A DNA stretch of 64,000 nt from Trichopria drosophilae (lineage: Eukaryota; Arthropoda; Insecta; Hymenoptera; Diapriidae). The notes beneath the pieces were generated by a model, which saw nothing but the letters and a program-made list of their open reading frames with translations, was not told where the DNA came from and ran no database searches. Positions 1 to 10,203 of this stretch are shown one piece after another (position 1 is the first letter of the stretch; each line of letters starts with the position of its first letter). The stretch lies in the NCBI GenBank assembly GCA_030407085.1, contig CM059585.1, positions 108,799,501 to 108,863,500 of the forward strand. The letters are read 5' to 3'. A program made the translations under genes and the position numbers.

Positions 1-116
1 GAAACCGGATTTAGAAAGTTCGAGAAAAAATACAATAGGTATGGTTATATCAAAACGATTGAGTGACTTTCTCCATGAGAGAAGCACCTGATGAAAAGAA
101 GTCAAAATTTTGGGCA

Positions 117-780
117 TTTCAGGCCTAAACGGACACATTTTGAGCATCAGTTTAAACGTCGATAATTTGCATATAAAAGCATTTGGAAAAATTTTACTCC
201 CACTATTTCTGACGTAAAATTGTATGCTCTTTCAGAATCTTTCCATAAAATTTCGATAAGACGAAAAGCAAAAAAGTTATACACGTTTTTTCGTAAAAAA
301 AATATGGTTTTTACAAATTTATTTTTCATTCTAACATCACTTTCACCTGGAGATTGCATTGAGAAACATGTCTAAGGTGAAAGGATTAGGATTAAAACGT
401 ACCGTGTTCTAATTTGATTTTCAAAATGGCGCCTAGAAGCTTTTTTTTTTTTTTTTTAAGCTCAAAAATCTTTTTAAAACTTAACAAATTTTTTTCTTAA
501 AAACTATAGACTTTACAGAAAATTGGCTAAGAACAAAAATGTCTTAGAATTGTTTAAAGAATCTTCTCAAGTTTTATCACAATGTATTGATGCATTTTTT
601 GGTTTATTAAACATTAAAAAAATCGCAATTTTTAAAAATGTCATTTAAAAAATCTGAAAAAATTTGAGAAAATTCTTTAACAAATTCTTAGCAGATTTTC
701 TCTAAACTCCATATTTTTCAAGAAAATAAATTATTAAACTTTTCTAGATTTTAAGACTAATAAGTTTCTATTGGCTTACA
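117..780 (+). repeat. Dispersed repeat, copy 1
   Basis: The stretch beginning GGCCTAAACGGACACATTTT matches 28041 onward in the same orientation over several hundred bases, with scattered substitutions. The inner part (480-780) is itself an imperfect hairpin whose words recur at 7160, 7440 and 28410. No coding potential is apparent. Confidence 0.7.
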
Positions 781-799
781 ATAGAAATTAGTATACAGG

Positions 800-970
800 T
801 TTTGAGGTCGCTGAATCCGAATCTAAAATCATCAATTGAAAATGGCGGACTAAACTCCGATAAAATGTTTGCACCAAAAAATGAGATATTACCGTTCTAG
901 AGGTCGCTAAATCCGAGAATGAAATCAGATTTTCGAAAATCAAAATGGCGGATCCAATACGGCGGACAAA
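800..970. repeat. ATGGCGG-type module repeat
   Basis: Contains the recurring text TTGAGGTCGCTGAATCCGA followed by AAAATGGCGGAC, the building block that recurs across the window (see 12200, 32460, 36780, 44640, 48060). Confidence 0.55.
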
Positions 971-1102
971 ATTTCGCAAATATAAGGTGTAGAAAGTGGA
1001 CTTGGGTAATTTTTATGCGTCTTTTACAAGCCTCAATAATATTTGCAACAGTTCTGTGGAATCTTTGTTGTTAAAAGGGACAAGAAGTTAGTGGGAAATA
1101 TG

Positions 1103-1563
1103 CCCTATTGAAAAAATCCATTGTAGATTCCATATGGATTTTCAATATGGATTCCACGTGGATTGATGTGGATTCGTATGGATTCCATGTGGATTTTTGA
1201 TATTGAGTTTCATGTGGATTTTCCACACAACAACGATTTCTACAAAGCGTACAATGTATGTAGAGAAAATCCATATGGAATCCACACCTGAAATCCACAA
1301 GGAATTCATGTGGAAAACCCATATGGAAATACACATAAAGAATCCATATAGATTCCGCATAAAATACACGTGGAAAATCCACATGAAAATCCATATAAAA
1401 AATCCATATGGAATCCACATAAAATACACGTGGAAAATCCACATGAAAATCCATATGGAATCCACATAAAAAATCCTTATGGAATCCAGACGAGTCCACA
1501 TGGAATCCACATCAATCCATATGGAAAATCCATATAGAATCCACATGGATTTTTTCAATAGGG
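1103..1563. mobile_element. CCATATGG fold-back element, copy 1
   Basis: Ends are an inverted repeat: CCCTATTGAAAAAATCC at the left, GGATTTTTTCAATAGGG at the right. The inside is a degenerate array of TCCATATGGAATCCACATGG-type words. Open frames run through it on both strands because the word is self-complementary and stop-poor; they are not genes. Confidence 0.75.
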
Positions 1564-1604
1564 TGTCTATATGGAGGTCAATAAATGCTATCGTAGCAAA
1601 AAAG

Positions 1605-1730
1605 AAAAGAGCAATCTTTCTGCTTATAAAAATGGAACTCGATCCAGAGGAAAATGCTCGTTTGAAGGTTGTTCTCAAAAACCAACGAGAACTTGTATAG
1701 ATTGCAATGCATATTTTTTTTTACATATTT
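1605..1730 (+). pseudogene. Possible piggyBac transposase C-terminal zinc-finger relic
   Basis: A short frame reads GKCSFEGCSQKPTRTCIDCN, matching the C-x4-C ... C-x2-C cysteine spacing of the C-terminal cysteine-rich domain of piggyBac transposases. Nothing of the catalytic domain is visible next to it. Its proximity to many TTAA-flanked elements makes a piggyBac origin reasonable but unproven. Confidence 0.35.
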
Positions 1731-1974
1731 TGGAAAGTATCGTGGGAAATAATAGAATAATCAAGAAGAGTTTCAAGATTGAGCTCCATGCATCGTGCGA
1801 GGGACACTCAAAAATGAAGTATCCTAAAGAGATCATATCTCCGTTATGTCCACGTCGTTGATCCTGGGTGTTGCTAAAAACGGAAATAGACAAAAAGACA
1901 GTTTTTTTTTTGTTGAAAGATTTCTGCCTCTTTAAAAAAAAACAGTAAATAGAAAATGGTTTATTTGTATTTTT

Positions 1975-2235
1975 CAAAGAAGTTAGCGACCTTAAAAACT
2001 GTAATATACCAATATTTACTGTAATCCAAACATTTTAGAAAAAATTTGGTCCGCCATAATTGATTCGCCATTTTTAATTTCGAAAATCTGAATTGAGATT
2101 CAAATTCAATGACCTCAAAACCTGTAGTATACCAACTTCTGTTGTAAGCCAATCATTTTTGAAAAAATAATAATAAATTTCGTTACAACTCGACATGCCA
2201 ATCAACCGACATTTTGAATTTTTAAAATATTCCAA
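1975..2235. repeat. ATGGCGG-type module repeat, inverted copies
   Basis: Two imperfect copies of the GCGACCT...AAAACTGTA / CGCCATTTTTAATTTCGAAAATCTGA module, opposite in orientation to the copy at 800-970. No gene is seen here. Confidence 0.5.
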
Positions 2236-2573
2236 TAAAACCTTAAAGTACAACAAAAAATTCCACCCGATACAGAATTTGGAGCAAAACTGAGCTGTTT
2301 AACTGAATGTAACTCGCGATTGATCAAAGTAAAAATTTAAAATTAACACGTTTTTTCAGGAAAACGCCGCCATATTGGAAACTCTAAGAGAGAGCAAAAA
2401 TAACGACGTATTTGAAAAGAGCACAAAAAAATACTTCAAGAAATATAATTCAATTAAGATTCATCTGCGAATTGGATCTGTAGTCGTATGTTGAAAAACG
2501 GGTGGAATTTATGCCGTTTTGGGACTTTACGGGTTAAACAGTATATGATTCCTAGTGTTCCTTTTAATTAACA

Positions 2574-2789
2574 TACAGTAGGACCTCTCTTATTCTAATT
2601 GCCTTTCTTATTCTAATCGTTCCCCCACAAGTCTTCTCCCACTATTACACGAAAAATCAACGAAAAATATTGTCCACGAATCACAAACTCGTAAGCAAAG
2701 TAAGTGGGGGTAAGGGAAAAATTAGAATAAGAGAGGTCGGCGCCATCTTGAAAAACTTTACTAATTAGAATAAGAGAGGTCCTACTGTA
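2574..2789. mobile_element. CAGT-ended MITE (pogo/Tigger-like), copy A
   Basis: Perfect 25-base-class inverted ends starting CAGTAGGACCTCTCTTATT and TA on both sides, as in pogo/Tigger transposons. Inside are GGCGCCATCTTGAAAA and GTGGGGGTAAGGG modules shared with the other CAGT MITEs of this window. It has no coding capacity and depends on a transposase elsewhere. Confidence 0.85.
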
Positions 2790-3013
2790 CTCTCTTTTTA
2801 ACCGCAACGGATGATGCTGAAGTATTTAAAACTATACAAGAACTAAAAAAAATAAAGCTGGAGGATATGATGAGCTACATGCTTTCACCTTCAAGTTAGC
2901 TGCACCATATATTACAAGATCTTTAACTGGCATTATAAATAATGCTATGGCACTAGGCAAGTGTCCTTGGCAATTCAAGTTAGCAGTTGCGTGTCCAGTA
3001 TATAAAAATGGAC

Positions 3014-3686
3014 TTAATAGCTAGACCCCAAGATATCATATGTTAGCGAAAATAATTTAATAACACTTCCAGGAATTGAAGTTTTATTATACATGATATT
3101 GTTACAGAGTTCAAGCATTATTATTCTTGAAAAAAAATTGAAACTTGCAAAAATAATTTGTTAACCAACTTTTCTTAGCGACTCAAATTTTCTTCTTATT
3201 TTCATTCAAAACTTTTCTAAAAATGAATGGATTTCAATGAATGACGGTTTATTTTTTCGAGAAAAAGATTCTCTACAACTTCACCGAATAAATTTCTCAA
3301 ATTTTTTTGCCTGATCACTAAAATTATTCAGAAAAGTTAAAAAATAATATATATTTTTTTTTAATAATTCGAGATATTTGACCCTAGTTTTAGAAATTCA
3401 AGAAATTCATTCGGTGAAGTTGTAGAGAATCTTTTTCTTGAAAAAATAAGCCGTCATTCATTGAAATCCATTCATTTTTAGAAAAGTTTTGAATGAAAAT
3501 AAGAAGAAAATTTGAGTCGCTAAGAAAAGTTGGTTATCAAATTATTTTTGCAAGTTTCAATTTTTTTTCAAGAAAAATAACGCTCGAACTCTGTCACAAT
3601 ATCATGCATAATAAAAATTTTATTCCTGGAAGTGTTATTAAAATATTTTTGCTAACATATTATATCCTGGGGTCTAACTACCTTAA
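3014..3686. mobile_element. TTAA-flanked fold-back element in the LINE
   Basis: Both borders are TTAA, the ends are inverted (GGTAGTTAGACCCC type) and each half is the near-complete reverse complement of the other, with the turning point near 3350. It interrupts the LINE frame between LNS and ADNYRP. A second copy lies in RACK1 intron 1. Confidence 0.85.
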
Positions 3687-4252
3687 GTCTTTAGCTGATA
3701 ATTATCGGCCAATAACATTAATAACAAATCTTTGAAAAGATTCTGTACACCAGACTGTTTGACTTATCAACTAAATATAATATGTTTAGCGCTAGGCAAT
3801 TTGGTTTCTTAAAGAAAAAATGCACCAATGATGTTATTGCCTTATTAAGTAAATTTCTTTACGATAACTTAAGTCAACATAAGCTAACTGCAGTTGCATT
3901 TTTGGACTATTCCAAAGTCTTCCACACTGTGGATCATAATATTTTGCTATAAAAACTTTATAATATGGGAATAAGAGGAATATGCTTATCACTTATGGAA
4001 AGTTATTTATTAAATAGAGTCCAAGTTGTTAAAATTAATGGGATAACTAGTTAACCAATTGAAATCAAAGGAGTGTCTCAAGGTTCAATACTAGATCCAT
4101 ACTTGTTTATCATGTATATTAATGATTTGCTAATACTACAAAATAATTTAATAGCATATACAGATGATACAGCTGTCCCAATTTGTGGATCAAATTGAAC
4201 TGATCTTGCAATAACATTGTCTTCTCAGCTAGACATCATTTATTCATGGCTA

Positions 4253-5386
4253 CCCTATTGAAAAAATCCATGTGGATTCCATATGGATTTTTGGTGTGGA
4301 TTCCATATGGATTTTTTATATGGATTTTCATGTGGATTTTCCACGTGGATTCCATATGGATATGTAAGTGGAATATGAATTCCATGTTGATTTTTAGTAT
4401 GGATTCGTTATGGATTATTTTATGTACATTCCGTATAGTTATTTTAATGTGGATTCCATATGGATTTTCTACGTGAATTCCATATGAATTTTTGACATGG
4501 ACCTTCATGTGGATTTCCATGTGGATTTTCCACATGGAGTCTACGTGGATTGATGTGGATTCAAAATGGTTTTTTACATAGATACTACGTGGATTCCATA
4601 TGGATTTTTTATGTGGATTCCATATGGATTGTTTATGTGGATTCCATATGGATTTTTTATGTAAATACCATGTGGATTCGTCTGAGTTCCATGTGGATGT
4701 TTGGTGTGGATTCCATATGAATTTATTTGATATGGATTCCATGTGAATTTTTTAATGGATTTTCCACGTGGATTCCATATAGATTTTTTTATGGATTTTC
4801 ATGTGGATTCCATATGGATTTTTTATATGGTTTAATAAATCATATAAACCATTAAATCACTACAAAAAATCCATATGGAATCCACATCAAAAAACAATAC
4901 GAAATGTACATAAAATAATCCATAACGAATCCATACCAGAAATCAACATACGATTCATATTCCACTTACATATCCATATGGAATCCACGTAGAATCTATG
5001 TAAAAAAACATTTTGAATTCACATCAATCCACGTAGACTCCATATATATGGAAATCCACATGAAAATCCATGTCAAAAATTCATATGGAATTCACATCAA
5101 AAATCCATATGGAATCCACATCAAAAATCCATATGGAATCCACATAAAAAATCCATATGGAATCCACGTAGTATCTATGTAAAAAACCATTTTGAATTCA
5201 CATCAATCCACGTAGACTCCATATGGAAATCCACATGAAAATCCATGTCAAAAATTCATATGGAATCCATATGGAATTCACATCAAAAATCCATATGGAA
5301 TCCACATCAAAAATCCATATGGAATCCACACCAAAAAGACTTATGGAATCCACATCAATCCATATGGAATCCATGTGGAAATCCAC
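4253..5386. mobile_element. CCATATGG fold-back element, copy 2
   Basis: The left end is CCCTATTGAAAAAATCC as in copy 1. The first half iterates TGGATTCCATATGGATTTTT, the second half its reverse complement, pivoting near 4848; 4535-4605 pairs almost perfectly with 5145-5225. It sits inside the LINE reverse transcriptase, which resumes at ATGAATGTATATAAGTC. The right terminal repeat seems lost. Confidence 0.8.
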
Positions 5387-5539
5387 ATTGATGAATGTAT
5401 ATAAGTCTACTTTTATTACATTTGGAAATTATGCAGACTCAATCCCAGATTATATCAATATCAAGATAAATTGACAAAATCTGAACAGAATAACAAGTTA
5501 CAATTATCTTGGTGTAACGTATGATTGTAATTTAACCCA

Positions 5540-8095
5540 TTAACGTCAAGAAGGACACTTTTTTCATTTAAATTTCAATAAAAACTACATGCCTTCGACC
5601 CGGGTGCCTACAATTTTGGCTAAATTCATATTGCAGTTCCCTGACGAAAGGCTGATGCTTCCGGAAATCTTCCCATTTTAACACTGCCAGGAAAGAAGGC
5701 GGCAGAGGGTAGTTCTAGCATCGTTAGGTTCGAGTAGTTTCTATACATATATTGTAACAATATCTTGTTCCTTAAATAGGTGAATATGCCAATGAATGGA
5801 CGGTTAAACTTTTTTCACACTTTGATCGATTGTAACTTTTGAATTCTTTAATGAAAATTTAATTATGATACCACCATTAGAATCGTTAGACTCTGCTCTT
5901 TATGACCGTGTAGTTCAACCTTTGATTTTATTTAATTATTAACCTCGTCTTCATGCGTTTGTAAAAAAATTCGCTAAACCCCAATGAATAGACGGGTTAA
6001 ATCAAATAGGACGTTTTCAATACCAGTTTTGGATGGCTTTAAAACTTTGCTTTGATTTTACAAAATAATAAACACTGGACGATCAATAGTACTGTAAATA
6101 TTGTTTTGAACGTTCAAAGAACATAAAAATATGTATTTTGTTGCATGTCGTGCATCATACATTCATAAGAAATAGAAATATGTAGAAAATCGTCCATTCA
6201 TTGGCATATTCACCCTATATTAAAATTGAAAATGAGCATTTTCAAAACTTCGACCCCCACCGCAGGTCAGCCGAAGCACTGATAAATGAGAACATCTTGT
6301 TCACACTGATGCTTAACAAAACGCGGTTTAGTCGAGTTTTTGACAGGTCGGGTTGCAGGAAATAAATTTTTTTTTACGGCATTATCGTTGATTTTACGAA
6401 GAAATGAATACAATCTTTTTTGTAAAGAATTCGATGTTCTATATTTTTAGTTTGAAACATTTTTTTGTACGATTTGTATTTTTTGTTAAAAAATGGAAAA
6501 AACGTGTTTTTTGAGCGTTTTTTTGTTAAACCTCCCCATAATCTAGTATGCATTGTCTCCAAAAACTAATCAGATCTAAGTTTGGCCAAGAGAAACCCAA
6601 ATCCGTTTGTACTTTTTAAATTCGTCCTGCCAGTCGCAAAATATCGCGTATACAAAATTTTGCCCACGGACGGACGGACATACAACCTAACGGACACAAA
6701 TTTTTTTATTGTTGCTTTGGGTTCCTTAGGGCCTGAAACGTCGACATTTGATGAAAAACTATAGGGTAATTTTTTGGCGGGAACTGACCAAATTCAATAC
6801 TTCGCCAGACCTATGGTCTGGGTCGAAGTAATTTCATATGAAAATCCAAGTTCAAATAAATTGAAAGGTACATGTCTTACCATTTTCGAGGTCGCTCTTT
6901 TCAGTGCTGTTGTCAAAATTGATCTATCTTAATTAGAACATTAAATATGGCGATTTAAATGGCAAAATAACGCGAAAAATAGAGTGTTCTTTTTTATAAA
7001 ACATTTTTTTCTCATCGAAAGAATATTTGTCGTCAGAAAATTTCTTCATTAAACGTGGACCCAATAGTTGTAGTATCAAGATAAATTTTTTAAATATTTA
7101 AAAACTAACATGGTGATCACAAAATGGCGACTCCAATGACAAATTTCTAATTAAAACTTAACAATAGTTTTTCTTGAAAACTATAGACTTCAGAAAACAT
7201 TTTCTAAGAATAAATACATTTTAGAATGAGTCAAAAAATCCTCTCAAATTTTTTCAGAATATATTGTTAAAATTTTTTATTTTTCAAAAATTCGAAAAAT
7301 CGAAATTTTTAAAAAAGTCATCCAAAAAATCTGAAAAAATTTGTGAGTATTCTTTGACCAATTCGAAGACATTTTTGTTCTAAGAAAATTTTTTCTAAAG
7401 TATACACTTTTCAAGAAAAAAAAATTATGAAACTTTTCTAGATTTCAAGACTAGTAATTTGTTTTCTTGAAAACTGTAGACTTTAGAAAAAATTTCCATA
7501 GAACAAAAATGTCTTCGAATGGGTCAAAGAATACTCTCAAATTTTTTCAGATTTTTTGGACAACTTTTTGAAAAATTTCGAATTTTCGAAAAATAAAAAA
7601 TTTTAACAATATATTCTGGAAAAATTTGAGAGCATTCTTTGACCAATTCGAAGACATTTTTGTTTTAAGGAAATTTTTTCTAAAGTATCAGTTTTCAAGA
7701 AAAAAAATTGTTAAGTTTTAATCAGAAATTTGCCATTGGAGTCGCCATTTTGTGGTCACCATGTTAGTTTTTAAATATTTAAAAAATTTATTTTGATACT
7801 GTAACTATTAGATCCACGTTTAATGAAGACATTTTCCGACAACAAATATTCTTTTGATGAGAAAAAAATGTTTTTTAAAAATGAACACTCGATTTTTAGC
7901 TTTATTTTGCCATTTAAATCGCCATATTTAATTTTCTAATTAAGATAGCTCAATTTAGACAACATCACTGAAAAGAGCGACCTCGAAATAGTAAGACACG
8001 TACCTTTCAATTTATTTGAACTTGGATTTTCATATGAAATTTTTGATTGAAATTTAAGTGAAAAAAGTGTCTTTCTTGACGTTAACCCTTTTCGT
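5540..8095. mobile_element. Long TTAA-ended hairpin element
   Basis: TTAACGTCAAGAAGGACAC at the left and GTGTCTTTCTTGACGTTAA at the right, TTAA at both borders. Its arms (6829-7440 and 7440-8095) are reverse complements for about 600 bases. A second element (5593-6828) sits in its left arm. No coding sequence is visible. Confidence 0.75.
5593..6828. mobile_element. CTTCGACCC-ended insertion inside the hairpin element
   Basis: CTTCGACCC at the left and GGGTCGAAG at the right bracket 1.2 kb that interrupts the otherwise continuous left arm of the 5540-8095 element. Part of it (6380-6520) resembles arms of the palindromes at 43-50 kb. No gene is seen. Confidence 0.5.
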
Positions 8096-9494
8096 CCCAA
8101 AAGTCCGGAATTTGGACACAAATTTCAACGATGTAACTTTTGTTCCAAACAGCGTTAACAAAAATTGAAATAAGACAAAATCGATAGATTTGGACCTCCT
8201 CTTTCAAATGCCGTGCTCAGAAACAGCCGGAAAATACAGAGAAAAAAGTTATGATCATTTTTTCAAAAAAAATACTGGTTTTTTCGACATTTTTTCCCAA
8301 TAATTGCGTTTTTTGACATTGAAAAGGGCAGTGCTGATCATTGCAAAACGTACTAATCGCGTCTTTTTGCCCAGACCATTCTTCTCCCGTCGGATTTTTT
8401 TCAAAAAACAAAATGGCGGTTTCAAGATGGCGTCTGGAAGAATTTTCTCGCACAAATATCGATTATTTGAACGTGTAACGGCTCAAATCATGGAGAATTG
8501 CAATGAAAAAGTAATTATTATCATTTGTGACTACCTAGTCTCATCATGATTTATTCATAACCTCATAACCTCAAATTAATTAGACCCAATGGGTTTATAC
8601 CGATTATTTGTCTAATTTTCACACAATTTTCGACATTTTCGTAACATTACTTATGTGTGAAATTAAAAATGACCATATATCCTTATGACCTATTAATTAT
8701 CGGGTTATAACCTAAAAATTTAGTACAGTTCGACTTTTTTTTATTTTTAAAATACTTTTCTTCATTTTTTTTTATTTTAATTTTATTACTTTCATTTTTT
8801 TTGTATTCAAAACACACGTGGAGGCAATGAGGAAATATTAGTTTTTTATTTTTGTGTTTTGTTTTGTATTTTGTAAATCAATATTGCAGATATTGAAAGT
8901 TATGTTGCACTATAAGATGTGGATTGACCTGCGACCTGCAAATTGAGTGAAAATCAGACAAAATATCGGTAGTAACCCATTGTACAGGACTAATTTGAGG
9001 TTATGAATGAATCATGATAGGACTAAGTATTCACAAATGATAATAATTACTTTTTCATCCCAGTTCTCCGTGATTTGAACCGTTACGCGGTCAAATAATC
9101 AATATTTCTGGGAGAAAATGTAAAATTACAAGTTGGAGACGCCATATTGAAGCCGCCATTTTGTTTTTTGAAAAAAATCCGACGGGAGAAGAATGGTCTG
9201 AGCAAAAAGTCGCGATTAGTACGTTTTGCAACGATCAGCACTGCCCTTTTCAATGTCAAAAAACACAATTATTGGGAAAAAACGTCGAAAAAATCAGTAT
9301 TTTTTTCGAAAAAATGATCATAACTTTTTTCTCTGTAATTTCCGGCTGATTCTGACCACGGCATTTGAAAGAAGAGGTCCAAATCTATCGATTTTGACTT
9401 ATTTCAATTTTTGATAACGTTGTTTGGAACAAAAGTTACATCGTTGAAAGTTGTGTCCAAATTCCGGACTTTTGGGACGAAAAGGGGTTGTTAA
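8092..9494. mobile_element. TTAA-ended (piggyBac-type) fold-back element
   Basis: TTAACCCTTTTCGTCCC at the left and GGGACGAAAAGGGG...TTAA at the right, with inverted arms of about 500 bases (8095-8560 against 9030-9490). TTAACCC ends and TTAA borders suggest piggyBac-mobilised MITEs. Short frames in the arms are mirror images, not genes. Confidence 0.8.
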
Positions 9495-9709
9495 AATCCG
9501 CTACCAAATGAATTGAAAAATTTGAGCGTGAAAGAAAAGTTGCTGAAAAAATAACTTAAAATTGCAATTAGTGAAATAATGATAGATTAATATATTTTAT
9601 ACTTTCTTTCAAATTAATTGTTAATTAATATATATTTATCTTAAATCATAAATTATTTACGAAATAAAAATAAATTATTGTAAATTTAGTGAGGTATGCC
9701 TATAGGCAA

Positions 9710-9934
9710 TACAGTCGGACCTCTCTTATTCTAATTAATAAAGTTTTTCAAGATGGCGCCGACCTCTCTTATTCTAATTTTCCCCTTACCCCCACTTACT
9801 TTGCTTACTTTACTTTATTGTGATTCGTGGACAATATTTTTCGTTGAGTTTTCGTGTGATAGTGGGAGAAGACTCGTGGGGGGACGATTAGAATAAGAGA
9901 GGCTGGACAATTAGAATAAGAGAGGACCAACCTA
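9710..9934. mobile_element. CAGT-ended MITE, copy B (right end eroded)
   Basis: Starts TACAGTCGGACCTCTCTTATT, contains AAGATGGCGCCGACC and TTTTCCCCTTACCCCCACTT, and ends in a degraded GAATAAGAGAGGACC. Same subfamily as 2574-2789 and 39214-39399. Confidence 0.8.
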
Positions 9935-10020
9935 TATACGGGTAATTATGCCCCCTATAGGTCCTTTATGTAAAGGAAAAGTGGCAATACATTATTATTA
10001 TTATTTATTTATCGATACTT
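9935..10020. repeat. LINE-like 3' tail with hairpin
   Basis: A GGGTAATTATGCCCC hairpin followed by ATTATTATTATTTATTTAT resembles the LINE tails at 15600, 17696, 23322 and 46860. The 190 bases between here and the THAP gene stop show nothing else. Confidence 0.4.
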
Positions 10021-10203
10021 ATCCGTAATTATAATACATTTTCAAAATTGTAAATAACTAAAAAATATTTTACACATTTTTACAATCCTATTCTATCGTA
10101 TTGTACATTTCTGTTTTACAGAAATTATCTGTAAACAATCCTATTGTGTACAAAATTTAAAAATAAATTACGTAGAAAAATGTAATGATTTCGACACAGA
10201 TTT

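Larger units (their letters stand above)
2793..5530 (+). pseudogene. Dead jockey-like LINE reverse transcriptase, split by fold-backs
   Basis: Fragments read as a non-LTR reverse transcriptase: KLAAPYITRSLTGIINNAM (from 2890), ADNYRPITL (3690-3735), VAFLDYSKVFHTVDH (3895-3945), GVSQGSILDP, then YTDDTA (active site, normally YADD) near 4160, and YNYLGVTYD near 5505. Stops and a frameshift interrupt each part. Two insertions split it, at 3014-3686 and 4253-5386, and the reading resumes across each. It is cut off at about 5531 where another TTAA element begins. Confidence 0.85.

Noticed and set aside
1071..1678. Long open frames on both strands in the CCATATGG arrays (also 4236-4742 and 5198-5474)
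   Set aside because: The word is self-complementary and lacks stops in several frames. The translations are simple Trp/Ile/Asp/His repeats, so they are composition artefacts.
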